Under the pieces are notes generated by a model. That model was given only the letters and a program-made list of their open reading frames with translations. It did not search any database and had not been told where the DNA came from. From positions 1 through 64,000 of the forward strand of contig NZ_CALUWY010000001.1 of the NCBI RefSeq assembly GCF_944324615.1: 64,000 nt of DNA. Direction: 5' to 3'. The DNA comes from an uncultured Mailhella sp. Lineage in GTDB: Bacteria > Desulfobacterota > Desulfovibrionia > Desulfovibrionales > Desulfovibrionaceae. How positions within the stretch are numbered: the stretch's first letter is position 1; each line of letters begins with the position of its first letter. Positions 20,758 through 29,785 of the stretch are shown in pieces. A program made the translations under genes and the position numbers.

Positions 20758-22446
20758 ATGAACATTGAACTGCTGGCACTGTTTGCCGTCGCGCCGCTTC
20801 TGGTGGCGCTGATCCTCATGGCCGGCCTGCGCTGGTCGTCCATGCGCGCCATGCCGCTGGCCTGGGCCACGGGCGCGGTTCTCGCCATCATCGTATGGCA
20901 GCTGCCCGTCATCCGCGTGATCGCCCTCACGCTGGAAGGCTTCATCACCGCCGCAGGCGTGCTCATCATCGTGTTCGGCGCGCTGCTCATCTACTACACG
21001 CTCACCTACAGCGGGGCCATGGAAACCATCCAGGCCGGCATGAAGAAAATCAGCCCCGACCGGCGCGTGCAGACCATCATCATCGGCTTCATGTTCGCAG
21101 CCTTCATCGAAGGCGCGGCCGGCTTCGGCACCCCCGCCGCTCTTGCCGCCCCCCTGCTGCTCGGCCTCGGCTTCCCTCCCCTCTGCGCCGCGGTCATCTG
21201 CCTCGCCTTCAACAGCATCCCCGTGACCTTCGGCGCCGTGGGCACCCCCGTGCTCCAGGGCTTCAAGTCCATTGAAGCTCTCGGCATGGCCGCCCTCAAT
21301 ACCGGCGACCCCGCCGTGGTCTACAAGCTCATCGGCGAATACGTCACCCTCATGCACCTGCCCATGCTCTTCATCCTGCCCATCTTCCTGCTGGGCTTCA
21401 TGACCCGCTTCTACGGCAAGAACAAGTCCTGGTCCGAAGGCTTCGCGGCCTGGAAGTACTGCCTGCTCGCCTCCGTATGCTTCGGCGTGCCCTACCTCAT
21501 CCTTGCCTGGACCGTCGGTCCCGAACTGCCCTCCCTGCTCGGCGGCATCATCGGCCTCGGCGTGCTCATCAAGCTCACCCAGAAGGGTATCTGCGTGCCC
21601 GAAGGCACCTGGGACTTCGATTCCAGCGACAAGTGGGATCCCGACTGGATCGGTGAAATCAAGCCTTCCGACGTGACGGAATACAAGGAACACATGAGCC
21701 AGGTCATGGCGTGGCTGCCCTATGTGCTCTGCGGTCTCATCCTCGTGCTGACCCGCGTGCCCGCCTTCCATCTGAAGCCCATCGTCACCGACCCCATGTT
21801 CAACATCGGCGCTTCCAACATTCTCGGTCAGGAAGGCGTGGGTGCGTACATCGCCCTCATGAACCTGCCCGGCACCGTGCCCTTCATCCTTGTTTCCATC
21901 ATCACCATCTTCCTGCACGGCATGCTGCGTGACGACGCCATCGGCTCCCACAAGGTCAGCAAGGCCTGGTCCACCGCCTTTGCCAAGATGAAGGCCCCCA
22001 CCATCTCCCTGCTCGCCGCCGTGGCGCTCGTGTCCATCTTCAAGGGCACCAGCGTGAGTGAAGCCACCAACCACATCTCCATGCCCATGGCTCTGGCCCA
22101 GTGCCTGGCCGACCTCGCCGGCGGCGCATGGCCCGCCCTCGCCTCCTATGTGGGCGGCCTCGGCGCGTTCATCACCGGTTCCAACACCGTGTCCGACATG
22201 CTCTTCGCCAACTTCCAGTGGGATATGGCCAGAACCCTCGGCTACACCGTGCCTCAGCACTTCATCATCATCGCGGCTCAGGGCGCCGGCGGCGCCATGG
22301 GCAACATGATCTGCATCCACAACATCGTGGCCGCCTGCGCCGTGCTCGGCCTCATCGGCAAGGAAGGCGACATCCTGCGCCGTACGGTCATCCCCTTCAT
22401 TCTCTACGGCATCGCCGTCGGCATCGTGGCCTTCATCCTTATGTAA
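20758..22446 (+). CDS. lctP: L-lactate permease family transporter (LctP)
   Basis: A 562-residue inner-membrane transporter with about 13 hydrophobic segments, importing lactate (D and L) and often glycolate. Family marks include [20 protein letters not shown] in the first third, [15 protein letters not shown] next to it, and the C-terminal [20 protein letters not shown] plus [23 protein letters not shown] 20758 has AGAGGAGAG 5 bases upstream. It lies directly after the lactate dehydrogenase genes, possibly read through the weak hairpin or from its own promoter in the 265-bp gap, and ends at a strong terminator. Confidence 0.95.
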   Translation: MNIELLALFAVAPLLVALILMAGLRWSSMRAMPLAWATGAVLAIIVWQLPVIRVIALTLEGFITAAGVLIIVFGALLIYYTLTYSGAMETIQAGMKKISPDRRVQTIIIGFMFAAFIEGAAGFGTPAALAAPLLLGLGFPPLCAAVICLAFNSIPVTFGAVGTPVLQGFKSIEALGMAALNTGDPAVVYKLIGEYVTLMHLPMLFILPIFLLGFMTRFYGKNKSWSEGFAAWKYCLLASVCFGVPYLILAWTVGPELPSLLGGIIGLGVLIKLTQKGICVPEGTWDFDSSDKWDPDWIGEIKPSDVTEYKEHMSQVMAWLPYVLCGLILVLTRVPAFHLKPIVTDPMFNIGASNILGQEGVGAYIALMNLPGTVPFILVSIITIFLHGMLRDDAIGSHKVSKAWSTAFAKMKAPTISLLAAVALVSIFKGTSVSEATNHISMPMALAQCLADLAGGAWPALASYVGGLGAFITGSNTVSDMLFANFQWDMARTLGYTVPQHFIIIAAQGAGGAMGNMICIHNIVAACAVLGLIGKEGDILRRTVIPFILYGIAVGIVAFILM

Positions 22447-22466
22447 GGCTCACTGCATCTGCCATG

Positions 22467-22495
22467 AAGGCCGCCCTCCGGGGCGGCCTTTTTTA
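22467..22495 (+). terminator. Terminator of lactate cluster
   Basis: Ten-base arms AAGGCCGCCC / GGGCGGCCTT with a TCCG tetraloop are followed by TTTT. It lies 20 bp after the permease stop. Confidence 0.9.
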
Positions 22496-22730
22496 AGCGC
22501 ATCTACGCCGGACAAAAGCAAACATACCGCGTCGCAACCATATCGACACTCTCATCGAAAAACACGACCGACGGCATACAAGGCATACGAAAAGGCCCGT
22601 GAACGGCTCCGCCCCACGGAACGCCGGGATGAACTTTCCCCCGCAAAAAAACATGCGCCTGCGGTACGGCCGTTTTTTCTGCGGCCGCGGTGCATCGTTC
22701 TTCTGTGAGGCAGGCTCTTCTCCCCCGGGC

Positions 22731-23174
22731 TCATTTCAGCAGCATATAGCTCATCAATATATCCAGAACCCAGGAAAACTCCTTTCTGTCGAGAATCTTG
22801 AGATCTCCATCGTCCTTATCCGGCGCATATTTTTTCACCAGCACCGCGTGAGCATACAGATAATACGCATAGAGCTTTTCAAAAAGTATGGTATTATCTC
22901 TGAGAGTGTGCAGAATATAAAATCTGTCACTGCCTTCATCATTGTTTCTTTCATCGAAAGATAAAATAATTGTACATATATGATCTACAAAAAGCTTTGC
23001 CTCAACAGCGGCAAATACTTCCTTATCCATGGGAGAAGAAAGCTTTCCTTCGCAAAACTTCTTGTCGACATTGCTGATCTTTTCTAAAAAATCTTCAACA
23101 ATATCGTCATCATATTTCTTTGAAAGAAACTCCGATACTAAGTTTCGCTGTTTTTTCTTATTTTCAAGCAACAT
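22731..23174 (-). CDS. Hypothetical protein, 147 aa, AT-rich
   Basis: A soluble, charged, mostly helical protein that I do not recognise. It begins MLLENKKKQRNLVSEFL and ends ILMSYMLLK. Lys and Asp are frequent (KKYDDDIVEDFLEK; KYAPDKDDGDLK). Base composition is clearly more AT-rich than flanking operons, a sign of transfer or weak selection. No Shine-Dalgarno sequence is visible before the ATG at 23172-23174. It sits with an XRE regulator in an AT-rich pocket between the lactate cluster and rarA. It could be part of a small acquired module, but the two genes point in opposite directions. Confidence 0.5.
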   Translation of the reverse strand: MLLENKKKQRNLVSEFLSKKYDDDIVEDFLEKISNVDKKFCEGKLSSPMDKEVFAAVEAKLFVDHICTIILSFDERNNDEGSDRFYILHTLRDNTILFEKLYAYYLYAHAVLVKKYAPDKDDGDLKILDRKEFSWVLDILMSYMLLK

Positions 23175-23776
23175 AACATCATTGTGGAAAAATAATGATA
23201 AGAAACGGACATGCCGTTTTCCGGGCGGCTTCCGCGCCCGAAAGCCTTAAGTCTCTGTCCGGCGCCGCGTCCGCAGGAACAAGGGGGCCTGAATACGTTC
23301 CGCCTTCCGCGGGATTCCCTGAAAAACTCGTGAAGGCCTCCCCTCCTTCATGATCTGATCCGTCTGCCTTATCGCACGGAAAGTCTGCCCCCTTACTCCC
23401 ATGCGCGGCGTTGTGTTCATCTTTTTGAAAAAGACGCTACTCATTCTCTGATATCTCAAAATCGCATACAAAAACATTTGTCTTTTTTGAGCGTACTATT
23501 GTAAAAGCATATTTTTTCAACAAAATTTCTTACAAAATATTACCTTTTTTTAATAATAAAAATATTTTGCAATATAATGATAAAAACTGCCCGCTCAGGC
23601 TCAAAACTCTCCGTCACCGTCGCAGACAAACAGCGTCAAAAAACGGCGTGAGCACGCGTGCGCCACAGAAAAATCAGAACACGGCAAAATCGACGACAGG
23701 GCCGGAGCATAGAGCGTTACTCATTACAAACACCGCATATATACGGTGTTTGTACTTTGCCATTGACCAGTATTAC
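23175..23776. other. AT-rich intergenic region upstream of XRE gene
   Basis: 602 bp separating divergent genes. From about 23460 to 23580 it is very AT-rich with A and T tracts (TTACAAAATATTACC, AATAATAAAAATATTTTGC), plausible promoter DNA. No complete gene is supported; an open frame running into the XRE gene from 23567 lacks family similarity in its first 70 codons. The candidate operator at 23726-23753 is listed separately. Confidence 0.45.
23726..23753. promoter_or_regulatory. Palindromic candidate operator of the XRE gene
   Basis: ACAAACACCG, an 8-base CATATATA centre and CGGTGTTTGT form a 10-bp-arm palindrome 23 bp before the XRE start. A second inverted repeat, CATTGAC (23761-23767) and GTCAATG (23779-23785), spans the start codon. 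Both suit a dimeric XRE repressor controlling its own gene; this is inferred from position. Confidence 0.5.
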
Positions 23777-24013
23777 ATGTCAATGTCCTCTATTGATCTT
23801 GCCTTCGCCAAAACGCTGAAGCAGCTGCGCCGCACCAGACATCTGACGCAGGAAGAACTCGCCCAGCGCGCAGGCCTCGATTACAAGCATCTGCAGAAAC
23901 TGGAAGGAAAAGCACCCTCTTCTCCCACTCTGTCCACACTGGAGAAACTGGCGAAGGGGCTGGACGTGTCACTGACGGAATTCATCGCTCTCATTGATGA
24001 AGCACAGCGCTGA
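23777..24013 (+). CDS. Small XRE-family helix-turn-helix regulator
   Basis: A 78-residue protein that is essentially one Cro/CI-type HTH domain: FAKTLKQLRRTRHLTQEELAQ then RAGLDYKHLQKLEGKA (recognition helix) and STLEKLAKGLDVSLTEFI. It has no effector domain. ATG 23777 is the first start that gives the family's usual length; ATG 23783 is an alternative. No strong ribosome site is visible. It stands alone, with palindromes around its start that suggest autoregulation. Its AT-rich upstream DNA differs from neighbouring housekeeping genes. Confidence 0.82.
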   Translation: MSMSSIDLAFAKTLKQLRRTRHLTQEELAQRAGLDYKHLQKLEGKAPSSPTLSTLEKLAKGLDVSLTEFIALIDEAQR

Positions 24014-24198
24014 AACATCCTCATGCGGCAGAAAACAACGCCCCCGATATAGGGACTGCGGGAGGTCTTCTCTCACCCGCAACAACAGCCCGACATGCGA
24101 AAAAGCCCCGCTCCCGCCGGACAGAAACGCCGACCTGGACTCCCGCTTTTCTCCCGGCCCGGATGGATATAGAATGACGCATCATGCGGGAGGCAGGC

Positions 24199-25524
24199 AT
24201 GGAACAGCATTCACTTTTCCAGCAGGAAGACTCTGAGCCTCTGGCCGCGAGGCTGAGACCCCGCACGCTGGAGGAATTCTTCGGGCAAAAACATCTGCTC
24301 GGCAAGGGCAAGGTACTGCGCAGGCTCATAGAGTCCGACAAAGTATCCTCCATGATCTTCTGGGGGCCTCCGGGCGTGGGCAAAACCACCCTCGCGCGCA
24401 TCATCGCCGGGCGCACGAAATCGGCCTTCATCGACTTTTCCGCCGTGACCAGCGGTATCAGGGAAATCCGCGCCGTCATGCAGCAGGCGGAAAAAAACCG
24501 CCAGTACGGCGGGCGTACCATTGTTTTTGTGGACGAGATTCACCGCTTCAACAAGGCCCAGCAGGATGCCTTCCTGCCCTTTGTAGAAAAGGGAAGCATC
24601 ATACTCATCGGCGCAACCACGGAAAATCCTTCCTTTGAAGTGAACGGCGCGCTGCTTTCCCGCTGCAAGGTCTTCGTGCTTCAGCCCCTTTCCCCGGAAG
24701 ACATCGTCTCCCTTCTCTCGCGCGCCCTGAACGATGCGCGGGGGCTCGGCGGGCAGCACATCGAGGTGGAGGAGGGCGTACTGGAGCACATCGCCCTGTT
24801 TTCCAACGGCGACGCCCGCTCCGCCCTCACCACGCTGGAAATGGCGGCCCTCAACGGCGAGACGGAAAACGAGCGTACCATCATCAGCAAAAAGACGCTG
24901 GAACAGTGCACGTCCCGAAAGTCGCTCCTCTACGACAAGAAAGGCGAAGAGCACTACAACCTCATTTCCGCCCTGCACAAATCCATGCGCAACTCCGACC
25001 CGGATGCGGCGGTATACTGGCTGGCCCGTATGCTGGAAGCAGGGGAAGACCCGCTGTACATCGCCCGCCGCATCACGCGCTTTGCCAGCGAAGACGTGGG
25101 TCTTGCCGATCCCCACGCCCTCGGCGTGACCATCGACGCCTGGCAGGCCTGCCATTTTCTGGGTATGCCCGAATGTGCCGTGCACCTTGCCCAGGCCGTG
25201 GTTTACCTTTCCGTCGCGCCCAAATCCAACAGCATCGACAGAGCCTACGCCCTCGCCCGCAAGGACGCCCTTTCCATGCTGGACGAGCCGGTGCCCCTGG
25301 CCCTGCGCAACGCGCCCACAAAACTCATGAAGGAACTCGACTACGGCAAGGGCTATCAGTTCGCGCACCATACCAGGGAAAGACTCACGGCCATGCACTG
25401 TCTGCCCGAGTCGCTGCTCGGAAAGGAATATTATCATCCCACGGAACAGGGACTGGAAGTGCGCTTCAAGAACAGGCTGGAACAGATCAAGGCCTGGAAG
25501 AAGGAACATGACGAGCAGCCCTGA
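24199..25524 (+). CDS. rarA: Replication-associated recombination protein RarA (MgsA)
   Basis: A 441-residue AAA+ ATPase of the RarA/MgsA/WRNIP1 family, acting at stalled replication forks. Walker A is [13 protein letters not shown], Walker [18 protein letters not shown], sensor 1 [19 protein letters not shown]. The C-terminal tetramerisation part has [36 protein letters not shown] and [12 protein letters not shown], all RarA signatures. ATG 24199 is chosen because GGGAGG lies 5 bases upstream; the ATG at 24184 is an alternative adding five residues. It is monocistronic. Confidence 0.95.
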   Translation: MEQHSLFQQEDSEPLAARLRPRTLEEFFGQKHLLGKGKVLRRLIESDKVSSMIFWGPPGVGKTTLARIIAGRTKSAFIDFSAVTSGIREIRAVMQQAEKNRQYGGRTIVFVDEIHRFNKAQQDAFLPFVEKGSIILIGATTENPSFEVNGALLSRCKVFVLQPLSPEDIVSLLSRALNDARGLGGQHIEVEEGVLEHIALFSNGDARSALTTLEMAALNGETENERTIISKKTLEQCTSRKSLLYDKKGEEHYNLISALHKSMRNSDPDAAVYWLARMLEAGEDPLYIARRITRFASEDVGLADPHALGVTIDAWQACHFLGMPECAVHLAQAVVYLSVAPKSNSIDRAYALARKDALSMLDEPVPLALRNAPTKLMKELDYGKGYQFAHHTRERLTAMHCLPESLLGKEYYHPTEQGLEVRFKNRLEQIKAWKKEHDEQP

Positions 25525-25578
25525 AGCCTTCCTCCGGCAGGGCCTGTTCTTCCGGACAGAGCCCTGATCCCGGTCTTC

Positions 25579-25602
25579 ATAAGTTTTATAAGTATAACTT
25601 TA
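25579..25602. promoter_or_regulatory. AAGTT-N10-AACTT palindrome upstream of MATE gene
   Basis: AAGTT (25581-25585), ten bases, AACTT (25596-25600). It lies just before a TTGACA box. The same half-sites and spacing occur in front of hutW at 37517-37536. It is a candidate site for a metal-responsive repressor such as the DtxR-family protein encoded two genes on. Confidence 0.55.
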
Positions 25603-25603
25603 T

Positions 25604-25632
25604 TTGACAAATAATACAGCTCCGGCTACTCT
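25604..25632 (+). promoter_or_regulatory. Sigma-70-type promoter of MATE-dtxR operon
   Basis: TTGACA (25604-25609), 17-base spacer, TACTCT (25627-25632). It is 38 bp upstream of the start codon and directly next to the palindrome at 25581-25600. Confidence 0.55.
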
Positions 25633-25670
25633 GGACGGGCCGTCACACCCTTCCAACACAGGAAAGCCGC

Positions 25671-27062
25671 TTGAGCTCCATATCCGCTTCTTTCTCCCGG
25701 AATGTCCCGGAAGGCATGCCCTCCAGAGGTGAGCTTTTCCGCCTCACCCTGCCGCAGATGGGGCTCATGCTCTGCCATCTGGTCATTTCCATGACCGACG
25801 TATGGGCGGCGGGCAGGCTCGGGCCGGACGCCCAGGCCGCCACGGGCGTGGTCGCGCAGATTTTCGCCCTGCTCATGCTCATCACCTCCCTCATTGCCAG
25901 CGGCTGCATGGCCACGGTGAGCCAGTCCCTGGGGGCGGGGCTCAGGCGGCGCGCCGAACGCTATGCCGGGCTCATCATCATGCTTTCCGCCGGAATGGGC
26001 ACCCTTGTGGCCGCCCTCGCCCTGCTTTCCGCCCCGCTCATCTTCACGGCCATGCGCGTTTCCGACGAGCTCCGGCCCGCGCTTTCCGTGTTTTTCACCG
26101 CCTACTGCTGCCAGCTGCCCTTCTATTATGTGCTCATCATGGTGAATTCCATTTTCCGGGCCCATAAAAAGGTGCTGCTGCCCCTGCTCACCCTCTTTCT
26201 CATGGCTTCGGCCAACATGGCGGGCGATCTCGGCTTCGGGCTGGGCCGTTTCGGCCTGCCCGCCTTCGGCACGGCGGGCATAGCGTGGACCACCTTTGCC
26301 TGTTCCCTGCTCGGCCTTGCCAGCAATCTGATCCTCGCGCGGCGCTACGGCCTGCTGAGCCGCGCCGCCTTTGCGCCGTGGAAGTGGAACCGGCGCGCCA
26401 TGCCCTACCTCTTCAAGGTGGGCCTGCCCTCGGCCGCCGGGCACATCATCATGCAGACGGGAAGCCTCGTCACCCTCGCCATCATCGGACTTCTGCCGGA
26501 AAGCACCAGCGTGCTTGCGGGCATGAGCGTGGGAAGCCGCGTGCATTCCCTGCTCATGTTCCCCTTAGGCGCGCTCAACATGTCCATGGTCATTTTTTCG
26601 GGCCACATGCTGGGCGGAGGAAGCAGGAACCTGCTCTACGCCTTCGGCCGCAGAACGGCCGCCATGACGGCGCTTGCCCTCGTGCCGCCCTCCCTGCTGC
26701 TCTGGCTTCTGCGCACTCCCGCCGCAGGGCTTTTCTCCAGCGAGACCGCCGTGCTGGAACAGGCCTCGCTCTTTCTCTGCTTCGCCTGCCTTTCCGGCCC
26801 CGTCGTCGGCATGACGGGCATGCTGAACGCCCTGTTCTCCGGCGCGGGAGCCACCATTCTTTCCTGCCGCGTGGGCGCCGTCACCTGCTGGGTGGTGGGC
26901 ATACCTCTGGCGCTTCTGCTCGGGCCCGTGCTGAACATGGGCGCCGCGGGCGTGTATGCGGCGGGCCTTGCCGGGCAGGTTGCCGCCCTTCTCTGGACGA
27001 TACGGCTCTTCCGGGGGAAGAAATGGCTTGAATATGGCCTGCGAAAACGGCACACTGCGTAA
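25671..27062 (+). CDS. MATE-family efflux transporter
   Basis: A 463-residue inner-membrane exporter with 12 predicted membrane segments in two homologous halves (first half from LFRLTLPQMGLMLCHLVISM, second from PYLFKVGLPSAAGHIIMQ). TDVWAAGRLGPDAQAATGV is the typical first-helix region. MATE proteins exchange Na+ or H+ for cationic drugs or metabolites; the substrate here is unknown. The start is taken as TTG 25671, with AGGAAA 7 bases upstream; no ATG lies close. The DtxR-like gene follows after 15 bp, so both are probably one transcript, which would make the exporter metal-regulated. Confidence 0.85.
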   Translation: MSSISASFSRNVPEGMPSRGELFRLTLPQMGLMLCHLVISMTDVWAAGRLGPDAQAATGVVAQIFALLMLITSLIASGCMATVSQSLGAGLRRRAERYAGLIIMLSAGMGTLVAALALLSAPLIFTAMRVSDELRPALSVFFTAYCCQLPFYYVLIMVNSIFRAHKKVLLPLLTLFLMASANMAGDLGFGLGRFGLPAFGTAGIAWTTFACSLLGLASNLILARRYGLLSRAAFAPWKWNRRAMPYLFKVGLPSAAGHIIMQTGSLVTLAIIGLLPESTSVLAGMSVGSRVHSLLMFPLGALNMSMVIFSGHMLGGGSRNLLYAFGRRTAAMTALALVPPSLLLWLLRTPAAGLFSSETAVLEQASLFLCFACLSGPVVGMTGMLNALFSGAGATILSCRVGAVTCWVVGIPLALLLGPVLNMGAAGVYAAGLAGQVAALLWTIRLFRGKKWLEYGLRKRHTA

Positions 27063-27077
27063 AAGCCCGGAGGCACC

Positions 27078-27635
27078 ATGACGGATCATTCCCCTGAAGA
27101 ACAGGACGGGCGCGCGGAAAGAAAGGCCCTTTCCCCCGCGCTGGAAAACTACCTTGAAATCATTTTTCTGGAAGAAGCCAGAGAAGGCGCCGCCCGGGCA
27201 AGTTCCATCGCCGACGCCGCCGGGGTAAGCCGCTCCACCGTGACAAGCACGCTCAAGGTGCTCAAATCCATGGGCTTTGTGGAGTATGAGCCCTACAGCC
27301 TCATTCATCTCACGGAACAGGGGCGCAGCGTAGGCCGCGACATCACCCACCGGCACATCATTTTCCGCGAATTCTTTCTGCAGGTGCTTCAGCTCGACGA
27401 AAAGCAGGCCGACGCCGTGGCCTGCGAACTGGAACATGTGGTGCCCCCCCATGTCATCCGCCGCTGGGGGCAGTTCGTCCTGTATCTGCGCACCAAAGAT
27501 TTCTGGAAGAACTGGCAGAGCGAATATCAGAGCGAACGCAAAAAGCTCATCAGCACCATGGAAAAGACCTTCCAGAACATGGGTTCTCTCGACAATCAGG
27601 AAGAAGTGCAGGAACTGGCGAGAAAATACCGCTGA
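27078..27635 (+). CDS. DtxR/MntR-family metal-dependent regulator
   Basis: A 185-residue transcription regulator. An N-terminal winged helix (ENYLEIIFLEEAREG, ASSIADAAGVSRSTVTSTLK, FVEYEPYSLIHLTEQG) is followed by the dimerisation and metal-binding domain (THRHIIFREFFLQVL, ACELEHVVPP). Cys-x2-Glu-His in ACELEH matches the primary metal ligands of DtxR, suggesting iron sensing. The C-terminal SH3-like domain is missing and replaced by a charged helix, as in short family members. It is co-directional with the MATE gene and converges on the TonB end of the heme operon. AAGTT-N10-AACTT sites before both operons are its candidate targets (inference). Confidence 0.85.
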   Translation: MTDHSPEEQDGRAERKALSPALENYLEIIFLEEAREGAARASSIADAAGVSRSTVTSTLKVLKSMGFVEYEPYSLIHLTEQGRSVGRDITHRHIIFREFFLQVLQLDEKQADAVACELEHVVPPHVIRRWGQFVLYLRTKDFWKNWQSEYQSERKKLISTMEKTFQNMGSLDNQEEVQELARKYR

Positions 27636-27714
27636 TCCGCCGCGCCCTTTTCCGGAAGCCTCCGGAAAGGCCCCGTGTTCCCGGGGCGCGGAAACGCACC
27701 GGAACAAGAAAGAA

Positions 27715-27743
27715 AAAAGGCCGTGCTTTGCACACGGCCTTTT
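27715..27743. terminator. Bidirectional terminator between dtxR-like gene and tonB
   Basis: Arms AAAAGGCCGTG (27715-27725) and CACGGCCTTTT (27733-27743) with A- and T-runs on both sides serve the two convergent operons. Confidence 0.85.
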
Positions 27744-27852
27744 CCGCAGGCGACGCCTGTTTTTTAAGATACCATGCCGCCCCGTAAAAACGGCCCGTGC
27801 GGCATACGCCCGCTCCCTGCAAAACGACAGCCTCTGCAGAAACAGCGCTTCC

Positions 27853-28689
27853 TCAGCGGTCCGTCAGCCGGTAATGCACGGGAATGAGCACCCTGAGCGC
27901 GCCGGAAGAGCCCACGTCAAGCCCCACCAGCTTTTCCCCCAGCCTTCTTGCCGCGGCATCCAGCACGGTGCGGCCGGAAGCCTCTGCCAGAGAACAGGAG
28001 ACCACGCGCCCGTCTGCCCCTATCTGCACCATGAGCGTGCAGGTGCCTTCCGCACCGCTGCGGCGGCCCTGCCGGGGATAGCGCTTATGCTTTTCCACGG
28101 CCTGAAGCAGCCCGGCAAGCACCGCGCTCCTGCGGTCGCTCTCCGCCTTTTCGCTCCCCATCGCTTCGGGCACGGAGGCCGCCGCAGCGGATACGGAGGA
28201 AGCGTTTTCCGCCGCCTTGCCCTCCGGTGCAGGAAGCGCCGCTTCCGCCTTCGGGGCGGGACGGGGGGGCTTTTTCGCCTTCGGTTTCGGGGCGGGACGG
28301 CGCTCAGGCTCCGGCTTCACCACGGGCTTTGTTTCAGGTTCAGGAACAGGTCTGACTTCCGGTTCGGGCTTCACCGGTTCCGGCTTTTTCTCCACCACGG
28401 GTTCGGGCTGTTCGGGCACAAGAAAATCCGACTCCTGCGTCAGAATCTTCTCCATGTCCGGCTGTTTCTCCTCCGGCGGCGGCACGGTGCGAAACTGCGC
28501 CTGCACCATGAACACCCTGCGCGCCTCGACGGAAGGCAGGGAAAGGGTGCGTTCCGCGTGGAGCATGACGCCCGCCGCCATCAGCAGGCTCATCATGCCG
28601 AACATGCCGCAGGCCGCCATGTTTCTGCTCCGGCGCCGCTCCTGTACGCCGTAAGGGATGCGCAAGGGGCAGCGGAGCGCGCTACTCAT
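27853..28689 (-). CDS. tonB: TonB energy transducer
   Basis: A 278-residue periplasm-spanning TonB. A single N-terminal membrane helix lies at about residues 24-44 (MAACGMFGMMSLLMAAGVML). A long Pro/Lys/Glu spacer follows (VPEQPEPVVEKKPEPVKPEP and repeats of KP/EP). The C-terminal domain has KRYPRQGRRSGAEGTCTLMV and ILDAA-like GRTVLDAAARRLG. ATG at 28687-28689 overlaps the exbD stop by 8 bp, so the start is fixed by coupling; a longer in-frame extension would run deep into exbD. It is the last gene of the leftward heme operon and energises the TonB-dependent receptor encoded upstream. Confidence 0.88.
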   Translation of the reverse strand: MSSALRCPLRIPYGVQERRRSRNMAACGMFGMMSLLMAAGVMLHAERTLSLPSVEARRVFMVQAQFRTVPPPEEKQPDMEKILTQESDFLVPEQPEPVVEKKPEPVKPEPEVRPVPEPETKPVVKPEPERRPAPKPKAKKPPRPAPKAEAALPAPEGKAAENASSVSAAAASVPEAMGSEKAESDRRSAVLAGLLQAVEKHKRYPRQGRRSGAEGTCTLMVQIGADGRVVSCSLAEASGRTVLDAAARRLGEKLVGLDVGSSGALRVLIPVHYRLTDR

Positions 28690-29074
28690 CTCCGCCCGGC
28701 TGAGTGCTGATGACAAAACGGCCCCCTTTTCTGACTTTGGCAATGTCCACTACTTCCACAAAGGCCTCGAAAGGCGCCTTCTGATCCACATACAGGTTGA
28801 GCAGCGCTTCCGGCCGCTCCGCAAGGATGGCGTCCACCTCCGACCTGTCTATCATTCTTCCTTCATAATGCAGGCTTCCGTCGGCCTTGATGGAAATGAC
28901 CTGTTCGCGCTTTTCCGCAGAGGCTTCCGCTTCGCTGGAGGCGGGCAGGATGATGTCGAGCACCGGACGGCTGAAGGTCGTCGTCATGATGAAGAAGATG
29001 AGCAGCATGAAAATGGTGTCGATGAGCGGGGTGAGATCAATGCTCGGTTCTTCTTCCAGGCCGAAATTAAACAT
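28682..29074 (-). CDS. exbD: ExbD/TolR-family proton-channel protein
   Basis: A 130-residue inner-membrane protein with one N-terminal helix. The segment IDLTPLIDTIFMLLIFFIM carries the conserved Asp (LIDTIF) that conducts protons. The periplasmic part contains VISIKADGSLHYEGRMID and a final VVDIAKVRKGGRFVIST. Its start overlaps the exbB end by 8 bp and its stop overlaps tonB, so the three TonB-complex subunits are tightly coupled. Confidence 0.92.
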   Translation of the reverse strand: MFNFGLEEEPSIDLTPLIDTIFMLLIFFIMTTTFSRPVLDIILPASSEAEASAEKREQVISIKADGSLHYEGRMIDRSEVDAILAERPEALLNLYVDQKAPFEAFVEVVDIAKVRKGGRFVISTQPGGDE

Positions 29075-29696
29075 CGTCGTCTTCTCCGTGTCTGCCGCCG
29101 CTCTTTCTTCTCTGGCAGAATTCCAGCGCGCGGTAGCTGTATTCCACCACTTCTATATGGAAGCCCTTGAAGCGCAGCATGAGGAAATAGTAGACCATGA
29201 GCGCGGGTATGGCCACGCACAGGCCCATGATGGTGGTGATGAGCGCCTCCCATATCCCGTTGGCCAGCATGGCCGTATCGGGCGCGGCATTCTCGCCTAT
29301 GGTCCGGAACACCGTCACCATGCCGAGAATGGTGCCGAGCAGCCCGAGAAGCGGCGAAAGCACGGATATGAGCCTGAGATAGCAGATTTCCCGCGTGAGC
29401 TGCTCGAAATTGCGGTGAAAAAGGTAGGCGATTTCGGCGCGGATATCTTCCGAATGGCTGGAATGCGTCTGCACGATGTCGCGCACGATGCAGATGAGCG
29501 GGTTGTCGCCCTGATAGTCCATGCACTCGCCGGACGCATCCTCCTTTTCCAGTTCGGGAAAGGTTCTGCGGAAATCCCGCCAGACAAGAAAAAGAAACAC
29601 ATAGCTTTTCAGCGCAAGGTACACCCCGGCGCAGGCGACCAGCACGAGCACGACCCCCGCCGGCCCTATGGTCGCGTATATCTGTGACCAGTTCAT
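29067..29696 (-). CDS. exbB: ExbB/MotA/TolQ-family proton-channel protein
   Basis: A 209-residue inner-membrane protein with three helices: residues ~11-32, and a pair near 110-135 and 150-175 (LISVLSPLLGLLGTILGMVT; ALITTIMGLCVAIPALMVYY). These are the conserved MotA/TolQ/ExbB motifs. ATG at 29694-29696 follows GAGGAAAA. It is shorter at the N-terminus than E. coli ExbB but matches stand-alone TonB complexes of delta-proteobacteria. It works with ExbD and TonB from the same transcript. Confidence 0.92.
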   Translation of the reverse strand: MNWSQIYATIGPAGVVLVLVACAGVYLALKSYVFLFLVWRDFRRTFPELEKEDASGECMDYQGDNPLICIVRDIVQTHSSHSEDIRAEIAYLFHRNFEQLTREICYLRLISVLSPLLGLLGTILGMVTVFRTIGENAAPDTAMLANGIWEALITTIMGLCVAIPALMVYYFLMLRFKGFHIEVVEYSYRALEFCQRRKSGGRHGEDDDV

Positions 29697-29785
29697 TTTT
29701 TCCTCCGTGCCCCGTTCCCACCGCACGGAACGGAGCGTGCCGCATGATGGATATTCCGCGCCGGGCAAGGCCCGGCGCACAAAAG

